DNA of 64,000 nucleotides, taken from the NCBI GenBank assembly GCA_000507305.1, contig DF241020.1:28054-92053 (forward strand). Reading direction: 5' to 3'. The DNA comes from Breviolum minutum Mf 1.05b.01 (taxonomy: Eukaryota > Sar > Dinophyceae > Suessiales > Symbiodiniaceae). The position numbers were made by a program, and so were the translations under genes. The notes below the pieces were generated by a model that made no database searches, had not been told where the DNA came from, and saw nothing but the letters and a program-made list of their open reading frames with translations. Positions 12,851 to 23,843 of the stretch are shown piece after piece; position 1 is the first letter of the stretch; each line of letters begins with the position of its first letter.

Positions 12851-13021
12851 TTTTGAACTTTTGAACACTGACCTTTTCCAAACAAAGCTGGACTTCTATT
12901 GAGTTTTTTTTGATTGGAAGGTGTGATTTTTCCGAGTTTTTTCCAGCCTCGCTCAAACGGAGTCAGGTCACCTGCTACGACACCCAAACCTGGTGAGATT
13001 CCAACACCACCACCCATGCAG

Positions 13022-13099
13022 AAGAGAGCGACTTTGCCGTGACCTTAGTGATACGACCATGGTGCCGGGCTTCGGTCGTCATTTCCCATGGAGTTGCAG
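13022..13099 (+). CDS. Candidate exon, unassigned
   Basis: Acceptor CACCCATGCAG. Frame reads ESDFAVTLVIRPWCRASV then VISHGVA, beta-like composition. A GC donor (GCGGCT) is possible at the end. Other frames are open across part of it. Confidence 0.3.
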
Positions 13100-13490
13100 G
13101 CGGCTTCACATGGAGTTGCAATTTTTTCATTTCTTTGCGGATTTGTGGCGCAAAACATCTTGGTCTTGCATTCATATGTTGCATGTGCATTTTTACACTT
13201 TGATTGATTTCAAGCACCAGGTTTTTGACGCTTTTTCAAAAAATCGATGGAAACCGAGGGACAGCAATGACTGCTTCAAGGGCGAGGAGTTTTTTGCTGG
13301 GTGCGGTTGCCCTAATATTAGAGCTTGGTGGCCACGATGAGACTCTGCATCAAAGATCCCTAATAAAGGTGAGATCAATCTCTATGGTAGCTGGGTAGGT
13401 TTGTGAATTGGCACCTGCCTTTCCAGTTGTTGTTTCTGTTGGGACCTATGAACATTGAAATCTGAAAAACACCATCCAAAACTTGGACAT

Positions 13491-13594
13491 GGGTGTTTCC
13501 AAAAATAGGGTATCCCAAAATCGATGGTTTACAATGGAAAACCCTATCAAAATGGATGGGTTGGGGGGAAACCCCCCTATTTTCGGAAACACCC
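13491..13594. repeat. Family A inverted-repeat element, copy 3
   Basis: GGGTGTTTCC and GGAAACACCC ends, typical core. Flanked by ACAT on both sides (13487-13490 and 13595-13598). Confidence 0.92.
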
Positions 13595-13892
13595 ACATGT
13601 TGCAGCAACTTGTGGGTAACGGAATTTCTCTTTCCACTGAAGGGCCTGCTATGCCAATTGCAGTGTGTGGGGACCCGCTCGAGATGTCGTGGCAACGGGC
13701 AGCCGGTTTCGAAGAAGGGAGGCGGCTAATGGTGAAGTTCTAGACTCGAAAAAGAACCCAGCTTTAGCATTATTTTTTGGGGTATACAGATACACAATCA
13801 ACCTCAGTTTGCCAGAAAATTTTCGGATGATTGGTTGATCTATCATTGGCATGAATCATTCAGCTTCCAACCTATTATTTGATGGGATTATA

Positions 13893-13997
13893 TACCCTCC
13901 CGGAAACTAACCTAGCCCCTGAAAGTAGATTCCTGGAAAAGGAGATTCCTATTGGAAACCCCCATTTTTAGGGGCTATGTTAGTTTTAGGGAGGGTA
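13893..13997. repeat. Family B variant element, copy 2
   Basis: TACCCTCCCGGAAACTAACC on the left, GTTAGTTTTAGGGAGGGTA on the right. Core differs from typical B (TAGCCCCTGAAA...TTTTTAGGGGCTA also pairs). Confidence 0.8.
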
Positions 13998-14203
13998 GAT
14001 GAAATCGTATTTTTCTGACTTCATAGGGCCATAGGGAGACCCGGAGGTTCCCGTGTCAGAAATCCCTTCCCGATTTCGGCTCGGCTAAGAACCTGACGCG
14101 GGGACAGTTCCCGATCCGATCCAGCCCGAACACCTGTCAGAGACCTCAGGAAGTTTTTCGACGCAGAAATAAATGGTCATCAACAAAACAGGTGGAAAGG
14201 TGA

Positions 14204-14308
14204 TACTGTTGATGGAAGAAATCCTGCACCAGTGGATAGGTAGTTTATCCCATTGTTTTTAGGGTTTCATGCATTCCAGGTGGTGCAGGATTTCAGCCAT
14301 CAACAGTA
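14204..14308. repeat. Family D inverted-repeat element, copy 3
   Basis: TACTGTTGATGGAAGAAATCC on the left, GGATTTCAGCCATCAACAGTA on the right; intact TA at both ends. Confidence 0.88.
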
Positions 14309-15212
14309 CAACCCCCAAAAACTAAGATGACAAGCTGGAAATTTTTCCATTTTTGTTTTGGAGATACATCTTCATGGTTGAAATTTTCCATTGTCATTCG
14401 TTCGTTTTTCGGGGGTGATATAAATCTTGCTAGGATGAACGTTTTTGAAACAGAACCAGATGTCATGATGTCGAGGCTGCAAAGAGGAGCCATGTATCTT
14501 GTGACTTGGAAAGAAGTTGAGATGCCATTTGGGGGGATTGTGATGCTTCCTTCTAAAATGGAAAAGCACTGGCCAGTTCCTTCTGCTCTTTTTGAGCATT
14601 TAGATACTTCAAGGGCTTTTTGTCATAGCAAGCCAGAGGTCTTGTTTTAGTTGAATCCCATTTTGACGTTGTCAATGAGACACCCTGTACCCTACCCTCA
14701 CAGATTTCGGTCACTCCATTTGCAAACCCACGCCGAGTCCAAGCCTTCTCTCCTTCTCTGGATATTTCGTGTGCATGGGATATGCAGCAACTTGGCGCAT
14801 ATCCCTCGACTTAGCCCTTGCAGCCTTGACTGCCCAGTAAAGCTGAGTGGTTATAGATGTCCTGTTTATCTGAGGTGGATAGCACAGGTGCTTGCTGGAG
14901 ACTCAACAAAAAAAACAGCTTTTTCATTAAATTCTGCCTCGTTTTTCGGAAGCAGACGGGGGGGGGGTGGGGAAGCAACGTGCATCCTTGTCTTTCTTAG
15001 GGATTTCGAATATTTTTTCCATTCAGGCCCCAGACAACCTGGTAAGTGCCACAGTGATGAGGCGGGCGGATGGTTTTTGGAGATGCCTTGAGAATGGGGT
15101 AACCCTCCGGGTTAGAATACACAACATGGAATTGTTCCTTCATCTAGGCACAGGAATGCACAATCATGCATAAATAAACCAAACAAATCAACTACATGTC
15201 TCATCTCTACAT

Positions 15213-15323
15213 GGGGGTTTCCTAAAATGGTGGGTTTCCCCAACAACCATGGGGTTTTCCTACTAAAAATGATCAGCACTTGGGGTGTGAGATTGGGGGG
15301 TACCACCATTTAAGGAAACACCC
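15213..15323. repeat. Family A inverted-repeat element, copy 4
   Basis: GGGGGTTTCC and GGAAACACCC ends. The core has diverged, with the same ACCACCATTTAAGGAAAC right arm. Flanked by ACAT on both sides. Confidence 0.85.
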
Positions 15324-15984
15324 ACATGCTCATCTAAAGAGAAGGAAATGTGTCGTTTTGCTCGGCAATTCACCAGGAGATGTTTGAAGGCAAGTGCTAC
15401 CGCCCTTGCGTCAGGGGGGCTTAGCTGAATGTTGTTATGATGTTGGTATTTCTAAGGTTGTTGAAAACACACCGAACTGGAACATACCCCTAAACCTTTA
15501 CCAACAGGTTTATGAAGGGATTCCTTTCTTAGTTGGCGTTTTGGGGCTTGCCTGGGGTGTGCAAAAAACGGGTGTGTTTAGAACCTTTCTTGGAGGTATT
15601 GGAAGTTGGTTGGTTCGCTCAGGCTTCTATGACCGAGAACCTCTACCCCTACAGAGTAGGCCCCATGAGCTGTTGCAAGTACCAACCGCCATGCTTCAAC
15701 ATTTTCAACATCAAGTCGGAGGCGGGGGGAAGGGAAGGGGTTATTTCCATGCTTTCTAAAGGATGGACATAGAGCCACCTTTGCCATTTGAAATAACCTT
15801 TGGAATGAATGGGATGTAACATCAAGTTTCGACATCAGGTTTTTTTGCTTTCAATGATGCCCATTTTTGGGTTCAGGGCATCGGTCCCTGCAGTGGCTAT
15901 GATGTTGGCGGCTCTGGTCAAAACTGTTGGCGCCTGAGCAAGTGTGATTTAGCGTTGTGAAATCTAAGTCCAGGCTATTCCTGG

Positions 15985-16480
15985 ATTCTTTGATTATTTT
16001 TTTAATGATCTATTTATGATTTCTTTATGATTGCCATTTATGATTTTTTTTATGATATGATTTATTTATGATTTTTTAATGATCTATTTATTATTATTTT
16101 TTTTTAAATGATTTCAAGGAAATTGCATGAAATTCCCAAGGAAAATTCAAAAAATAGATTCAAATCATTCAAAAAATCAAGGATTTCAAAACAAACTCGA
16201 GCAAAATCAATGAAAAATCAAAGATTTCCAGAAATTCCTTCGGAAAATCAATGAAAAATAAAGGAAATCCCAAAAATCATAAACAGATCATAAAAAAATC
16301 ATAAATAAATCATAAAAAATCATAAATAAATCATAAAATTTAGGATTTTTTATGATTTATTTATGATTTTCTTTATGATTTCCAGGAAATTCCATGAAAT
16401 TCCTAAGGAAATCCCAAAAATCATAAACAACTCATAAAAAACATCATAAATAAATCATAAAAAATCATAAATCACCAAAA
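15985..16480. repeat. AT-rich imperfect inverted repeat (TTTATGATT units)
   Basis: Left side is rich in TTTATGATT/ATTTATGATTTTTT units, the right side in their complement (AATCATAAA, AAATAAATCATAAAAAATCA), with CCAGGAAATTCCATGAAATTCC blocks between. Together they could fold into a long hairpin or cruciform. Confidence 0.7.
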
Positions 16481-18275
16481 ATGCCATTCATATGTTTTTC
16501 ATATTTTTCCATAAAAAAAATACGTATTTTCTTTTTTTAGCCTGACTTCAATTTCACAAATTTTAGCGGTGATTCTCGCTTTTTGTTTTTTCAATCGACT
16601 GCTGTTTGTATCTTCGATTCTGGTCCGAGATTTCAAAGGCAAATTTTGTGCCCACAATGAGATTTTCGAAATCGTGTTTATATAAACGTGGACTCCTATG
16701 AACATTTATACTTTTGAAGACTCACATTCAGGATCATTTCAGAAATCAAGTGCAGGATTTAGACAGGCAATTCGAAGTAGAAAACTATTGCCTTGCTGTA
16801 GTAGCACTGTCATCACATCCCCAATACCAAAATGAGCTTACAAGGGAAAGTAAGTGTTGTGTTGACAGCAAAGCACTTGGATTGCTTGACACAGTCACAT
16901 CAAGTTGAAGTGACTTGATTCCTGGTTTCAAGGTTCGCATGACGCAAGTGTGTGAGAGGGCAGAGGACAAGTTGGCGCAGGAAAACGCGTAGACGTTGCG
17001 GTGTTCTGAAAGGGGACAGAAGATGCGTCCTGTGCAAAATGCCACCCTTTCTTGGCAGTGCGACGCTGGTCTGTAGCCAATGAGAAAAGGAGTGAACTGA
17101 GTGCTAGTCCTAGCTTGTCACGATGAATTTGTCCCACACATATGTGGCATTTCGCAGTGCTAGATAGATACCAGGTCCAAAGACTGTTTGGAACAGCATT
17201 AATATTGGCATATTTTGCAGAAAGTTGAAGAAACCGAACACATGTCATTGGACTTTCCTGACAAAGCTTGTCTCTACAAGATCTATTTGCGGACCAACTA
17301 AAAAGCAGTGTGTTTATTATTGTTTTTCTCGCAACCTTCAAGATCTTTTTGCATGCATTGTGGAAGAATAGTCGAGTGGCCCCATCAGCTTCCATAGAGC
17401 TTCTGTTTGGAATGCTGGCTTCTAGGAAAGCTGAGAAGACCCACCGCCAGACAACGGCGGATGATGAGGGTGAAATGGTCGATCCATGTCCTTGTCAAGT
17501 GCATCACTGCATCACTGCATCACCCTTTTCCGTTGCCGCAGCCCATCTCAAACTCAATGAGCTCGTGTGGTTTGTGGGGAAAGAAATGACGACTTTGCCG
17601 TTGCAGAAACGACCTCAGATTTTCCAGTGCAGTGTAAAACTAGAGCAAAAAGTGATGGCCTTACATGCTAGAACATGGCTTCAAAATGTTGCAAATATAT
17701 CATAATTCAAAGAAAATATATCTTTCCCCGATTTTCAAACCTAAATCTGGCCTATTTGGGGAAGATGGGTGGTGATTGAGCCAACCAAATGATTTTCAGA
17801 CAAAGCGAATTGAATCGGGATTTACTGGTTGACCCCAGTTGAGAGGAGTGAATACTGCTGATAAATTCAGCCAAATTCAGATAGTCCTTAAAGATTGGAA
17901 CACAGCACTTGATTCCGACCTGTGCGGAATCAAGAGTTGGATGATCGGCTTGTTGACCATGGTGTTTTTCACCCCTACTTCCCCAACCAACCAATCAAGG
18001 TCTTGTGATTCCGTTTTGAAATGACCTTTTTTTGGTACGCCGGAAATGATCAGTTTGGAGGGCCCCCTGGTGGATTCCACCGTCGATTTGTGATTTGTGA
18101 GGCGATCTTCCAGTCGACTTGGTGTAGGGGAGGTGCCAAGACGATTTGGTCATTGCGGCCATGGCCGGCTCGACGTCGTTTCGGGGCTACCTGTGGGGCT
18201 TATTGGGGCTTGTAGTTTTTTGCAGGGCCCATGGTAGCCCAATGCATGTGTGTTATGGCATGACCTGGCTTGCAG

Positions 18276-18392
18276 GGCATTGGCGGTGCGCTACAGGATG
18301 TACTTCACCACATTCACAATCTGCAGAAGGAGGGTGAAATCATTCACAAGACAACGCTTGTCTACGCTACAATTCTTTCCAAACTTCTTTGA
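18276..18392 (+). CDS. Candidate exon upstream of channel 1
   Basis: Acceptor GGCTTGCAG. Reads GIGGALQDVLHHIHNLQK, then EGEIIHKTTLVYATILSKLL, then a stop; amphipathic helices. It may splice before the stop into the exon at 18746, or be a gene end. Membership in channel 1 is inferred from proximity. Confidence 0.5.
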   Translation, partial: GIGGALQDVLHHIHNLQKEGEIIHKTTLVYATILSKLL

Positions 18393-18745
18393 CGCATGAA
18401 TCTCAACGGAGTGATTGGGCACTTGTAGATTGATTTGCATGATGCTTAGTCTTTGGCATGTTTACACTAATCTAGGTGGTGGTTTCAGACATGTTTTTAT
18501 TTTCACCCCTAGCTTACTTGGGGAAATCATCCAATTTGAGCATATATTTTTTCAGATGAACTAGGAACCAGCACCAACCACCACCTAGCTAATTTAGATC
18601 GGGTAACCCGAAACATCCACTTTAAAATGGTTGTTTCAGTTGGATGATTCAAAAACTTTACTTGGGAAATGGTTGTTTCACCATTTCCATCCATTAAAAA
18701 AACGGGTTGTTTAAGGTTCCCAGGGACCAAGCATTTCTGATGCAG
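18393..18745. other. Probable intron carrying C4
   Basis: Mostly occupied by a family C element (18472-18588) and a diverged half-element ending near 18720. Confidence 0.45.
18472..18588. repeat. Family C inverted-repeat element, copy 4
   Basis: CTAGGTGGTGGTTTCAGAC on the left and CAACCACCACCTAG on the right. CTAAT stands immediately outside each end (18467-18471, 18589-18593). Confidence 0.88.
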
Positions 18746-18868
18746 GATCAAACTGCACAACTGCTGGCGTTAGATCGATTGGCCAAACAGGTGGAGTCAC
18801 TCAACATCTCGGGTGCAACTCGGCAGATTTTCCAGCAGATTTTACCAATGTCATTGTTGAATGGACCT
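18746..18868 (+). CDS. Channel 1 exon, N-terminal helical segment
   Basis: Acceptor CTGATGCAG, donor GTATTT; 41 codons in phase 0. Reads [19 protein letters not shown] then [18 protein letters not shown]. Its end phase matches the exon at 19957. Confidence 0.72.
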
Positions 18869-19271
18869 GTATTTTTTTAGATACCCTCCAGGGAACTAAC
18901 ATATCCCCCCCAAAATGGCATTTTGAGTCGATGATTTTCCTTTTCCCCAGGTTGGATATGTTAATTCCCTGGAGGGTATATTTTAGTTGCTGAGTGAGAG
19001 TTTTTTTTTTGATGTGAAGGATTTGATGTGTGTTTTTTGTTGTGATGTTCCTATACTGCCTATACTTATCTTCATATTTGCAGAAGGTTATTTTTCCAAT
19101 CTTTTTGTCATTTTGTCAAAGTGGGAAGTGTTGGTTGTTTTTTTTCTCCCAACTCTAAAAAATCATAAAGAAACAAAAGATACCCCCATTGATAAGCCAT
19201 CTAGCTAGGCCATTTGGCAGGGGACTAGGCCCAGTTAGGGGACTTACTAACCATGGTTATTAACCACTTAC

Positions 19272-19302
<31 letters not shown>

Positions 19303-19303
19303 G

Positions 19304-19334
<31 letters not shown>

Positions 19335-22300
19335 GTATATATATATATATATATATCTGGGATGATCCTCCAAGTACCCCCCGAAAATGAACGAAGGGTT
19401 TCCCTTTATTTTTTTTTGCGTCATTTCACCTTCCTTCTGCATTTTTTTGGACCTTCGGAAAAAGTTTTCAGGGGATAGAACATCCCATTACACTTATTGG
19501 TCTTAATAGGGGATCCTTATAGTGATCATTTTAAATCATGAACTACCCTGCAAACTAACTTTTCCCTTTTTCCAAAGGTGGGATATGTGATCCTTCCCTA
19601 GAGGGTAGTTGTTGAAATTTCACACAGCCTCTGAAAATAGGCCGAAACCCAAAAGAAACGTAGTCTCCCAACCATCATTTTTCAGGGTCTACCGTCGATG
19701 GTTCAGAACTCCCGCACCAGTTGATATGGTAAATATCCCCATTATTTACGACGGGTTTTAGCACCATCCCAACTGGTTGTTTGGGATTTCCCCGAACCAT
19801 CAATCGTATGTGAAAGTTCGGGGGGGGGGTGTATTATGATACCCCCAGTTGGGTGTTTCCAAAAATAGAGGTACCCCAAAATGGATGGTTTGTAATGGAA
19901 AACCCTGTTTAAATGGATGATTTGGGGGAAAACCCACTATTTTCGGAAACACCCAGTTCAACAACTTCCTTGGCATCTCCGCCCAGGGCAACGAAGCAGA
20001 AGCAACTCCTCTGGTCCGACAGGTGTCAGTGGATGCCTCCGATGGCCCCTCCGATTTGGTCCTACCTGAAGACAACGAACAGGAGATGCCGGAGAAACAG
20101 GCACCAGTTGAAACGCCCCAAAAAAAAGCAAAATGGGTGAAAAGGTGAAAAGGATTGATGGTGGATGTTGCATGTTGATTTGAGAAGATTGGGATCTAAG
20201 ATACATTATTTTTTTTGTGATTTGTGTATTGAAGAGAATTAAGAAGTACTTTTTGGCGCCTGAAACATATCAGTTGACATGACAACAATGTCTGACGTTC
20301 ATTTTTTCATGGCAACCTTAGGGTTCGCAAATCAAGGTGAGTCCAGAGCACAAGGAACATATCGAGGAGCTCAAGCGCTTGGCAGAAGACTCTGGGGAAC
20401 CAACTGTTGGGAGTCGACTTTGAAAGAGAAACAAATGGTATTCAGACAGGTCGCAGCAGTTCTTGTGTTGGTGTTTTTTGTTGGGGTACTAACCGATCTT
20501 GGATCTTGGAAACCATCCTTTTCAGGTTCCATCGGTTCCATGTTAGTTTTTGTTGGGGTGTATATATTTTCTGTTACCTTTGAACTTCCAACATTGCTCC
20601 CCCCGCAAATGGGTTTTTTGTTTCATCTCCACCTCTCCGAGGAAGGTGTGGGCAGTGAAGATGCGCGCTCGCGCAAATACAACAAGCTGTCCCGCAAGAC
20701 TCAACGGGTCAGGGGGCCTCGGAAGCTGGGTGGTTTCCACCGTCGACAGATAGATTCACAGCTGGCTGTGAGTGAAACTGAGGCGATCCGTTTTGAGTTC
20801 AATGATTTCTTCAAAGAACACAGAAACTTAGCACAGCTTTTTGAGCTCCTTGGATGAAATTGTTGGGTGAAACGGTGAAACATAGTTGGGCAGTTGGTCC
20901 ATTGTCTTGGCGCATTTTTTTTCCACAGCTTCAACCATTTGACTCAGTGGACCCAAGGAGTGACTCGGAAGCAGAACTTCCGTTTTGGCAAGGTCTTGGC
21001 CAGAAAATTGTGGAGCACTGGGCCTTTGAGATACTTGGAATCCAGCGGAAATTCCCGCATCAACTAATAGTAGTTACCTTTCATATACAGCCATTTTTAC
21101 TTCCATGATTATGGGAAGAAAGAGTAGCTTTGATTGAAACTCCTGCGATTCCAAGGAAAGGTATCGGTCTTGTCATTGTCATCAATTCCCTAATGTTGGG
21201 CATTGAAACGGAACTTGCCATACAGCCACTTGGCAGAAAGTGAGGATCTATGCCTCACAAAAAACCAACGGCCAACCTTTAAACTTTTGGGAATTACATT
21301 ATTTCGTAGGAAAACTATTCAGTTCAAACTGTTATTTCATGGTTCTTTTGGCTGAGTAAGCACGGAAAAAGAAAGATTTTTCCTTCCAGGCTCCGACAAC
21401 GGCTCCATGAAAATGAAGTTTCCTTCAGCATCTCCACATGTTCCACATTGCCCAGGGATAAGCCAACTGCATGGTCCTAAACTCAGATTTTGGAAAGAAA
21501 AAACGGTTTTTTTTTTTTTCAGCGGGTTATCAGCAGGTACACTCCAGGGGACTAACATATCCCCTCCCAGCCGACACTTTTGAGTCGATGATTTTCCGAA
21601 CTTCCTATGGTGGGATATGTGATCGTTTCCTGGATCGAACCCTGAGGCCAGCAGACTTAGAGACTTGGCCAAAACGCTGGGTGGAGAAGCTCAGTTTTGG
21701 GGGGATGGATTTTGCTGGGAAGGTCGGTAGATTCCGATAGGATTTGTAGATTTATAGCATCCCAAAAGCATAAGTGATAGGATTACTTCTCCAAAATCAG
21801 AGTGAAGGTTTGTTTGTGATTCCTATTTCTGCGACATCTCCGCTGTCGCAGTTAACCTGGGGTCCCAATTTCCACAAGTTCGCACGATTGCTCGAGGAAT
21901 ATCTCTTCATGGCAATTTACACCATGGAGCTGATTCTTCGTATCATGGCCTATGGCTGTGCCAAATGCTGCAGGGATGGTTGGTTCGTATTTGATGCCTG
22001 TTTGGTCCTTGGGATGCATATTATAGGTCGTGTTGCTGTGTGGCGGATCAGAGACATTCTGGTCGGATGATCCTTTGCAGTGGTGTCAGCCAGATATTGG
22101 CGACAAATTTCACAATAATGATAAGAAGCCGAATTCAACCTGAGATACCGTGATGACTCACATTGCACTCTCGCCTGACAGCTCTGCTTTTGAACAGTTT
22201 GTTTGTTTCACCACCACAATTTGGAACCTTTGGAACCTTTGATGACTGTTGAACCAAGTTCTTCTCTGAATGTCAATCTCAACCTGATGAATTTCAGAAA

Positions 22301-23528
22301 AGGCTGCTCATGTTTTGAATAGATGCCAAGTTGGCTCATACTTTTCATCCTTGTCTTCAGTTCTTATTCCGAGCTTTTTTCCCCACTTGTAGAATAGCAT
22401 TCTTTTTCTTTTCTTCAAAGGGAAACTACCCTCCAGGGAATTAACATATCCCACCTTGGGAAAAGGAACATCATCTTCAAAATGCCATTTTGGGGCGATA
22501 TGTTAGTTCCCTGGAGGGTAATACCTGATCCTTATTAAGGTTGTGGTTGCCTACGTTGGCAAGATCATTCCGTGGATCTTGGGCGCAGCTGGTGAAGGTG
22601 GCGTTGTGGACCAGATCATGGTCGTACGAATGCTTCGGATTCTACGATTTGTCAGAGCCCTGCGGGTTGTAAAGCAGTTGCTTGGTGAAAAATTTTATGG
22701 CAGGCACCGTTCCGGTGGGAGCTGGTCATACGTTTTCAAACGTTAGTTTGCCTGGAGTGACTCAGAATATTCCGGATTCAGAGTTTGTTGAAAGAACATC
22801 TGAAAAACCTATCCCTCATCCAGGTTCAGCTTGTTTTGAACATCTTTATTCTCCAAACAGGTTCAGCTGATACTTCCAGATCTTATGAATCTTTCAAACG
22901 GAGGTTTGGCACTGTTTGGAAGCTGATTCGTGGATTGCTCACCTCCTTCGATGCACCTGGTCGTTGTGAGAAAGAAAGCTGTGGGGAATTTGTTGGGAAA
23001 CATTCGGAAAACGGAGAAGTTTCGAAAAAAACTGCAAAACAAACAGACAGAACTTCTTTCTGTTTGGGCCATTGCTACTTTTCTGAAATACTTGGCTTTT
23101 TGCAAGCCGGTATGGTAGAACTAGCTTGGCCTAGAAGAAGTTGTTCTACAAAAAATAACAAGCATCAAATCTGGGCCACCTCTACTAGATTCCTTGCTAC
23201 TCTTTTTTCAACTGGAGTCAGCTTGAAGAGGTGTAATAGATTGTAGTATTAGAAAAGCCATCAACAAATCATTGCCCTCAGAACTTTAGTATAGATACCC
23301 AAAGTGGCCAATTTTCAAAGGGAGCCACCTTTTTCCAAGGCCCATCATTTTGGAAATATCCAGCCATTAGTTTTCGAGGGGTGTGAACAATCCTAGGTCA
23401 TGGCATCGGCCTTTGTCCTGGCATCTCAGTTGCAGCTACGCTGTAAACACGGTGCTGTAGTGGAGCGATTTTTAAATATTTGTTTATGACGTTATGATAT
23501 TGGCTAAGAGGGTCAACAAGTCATGGAA

Positions 23529-23574
<46 letters not shown>

Positions 23575-23641
23575 GTCGTCATCATCATCATCATCATTAA
23601 GAATACCATCATCATCATCATCATCATCATCATCGTCGTCG

Positions 23642-23672
<31 letters not shown>

Positions 23673-23720
23673 TAAGAATACCAGCATCATCATCATCATC
23701 ATCATCATCATCACCACCAG

Positions 23721-23781
<61 letters not shown>

Positions 23782-23782
23782 G

Positions 23783-23843
<61 letters not shown>

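Larger units (their letters stand above)
13100..18275. other. Mostly non-coding; several open frames without support
   Basis: Holds elements A3, B2, D3, A4 and a large AT-rich inverted region. Frames at 14327-14650 (107 codons), 15394-15759 (121 codons) and 17268-17705 (145 codons) are longer than most of the background. None has a recognised motif, and at 15.5-15.8 kb two frames are open at once. I do not call them genes. Confidence 0.35.
18869..19956. other. Channel 1 intron built largely of repeats
   Basis: Contains B3, an (AT)n microsatellite, B4, D4 and A5 in a row. A5 ends two bases before the exon, so its target duplication contributes the acceptor AG. Confidence 0.7.

Noticed and set aside
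13375-13743. Frames containing [20 protein letters not shown] sequence, also at 8203, 19800 and 57102
   Set aside because: These are reverse or forward translations of family A elements; their similarity is the repeat, not a protein family.
15394-15772. 121-codon frame with hydrophobic middle
   Set aside because: A second frame is open over the same bases, there is no motif, and neither joins a neighbouring exon.
16928-17395. 155-codon minus-strand frame
   Set aside because: Composition is not protein-like and it would be the only gene on the minus strand.
17268-17705. 145-codon plus-strand frame
   Set aside because: Begins without an ATG in context; no motif or splice support. Kept only as a remark.
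19260-19442. Minus-strand Tyr-Ile repeat frame
   Set aside because: It is the (AT)n tract.
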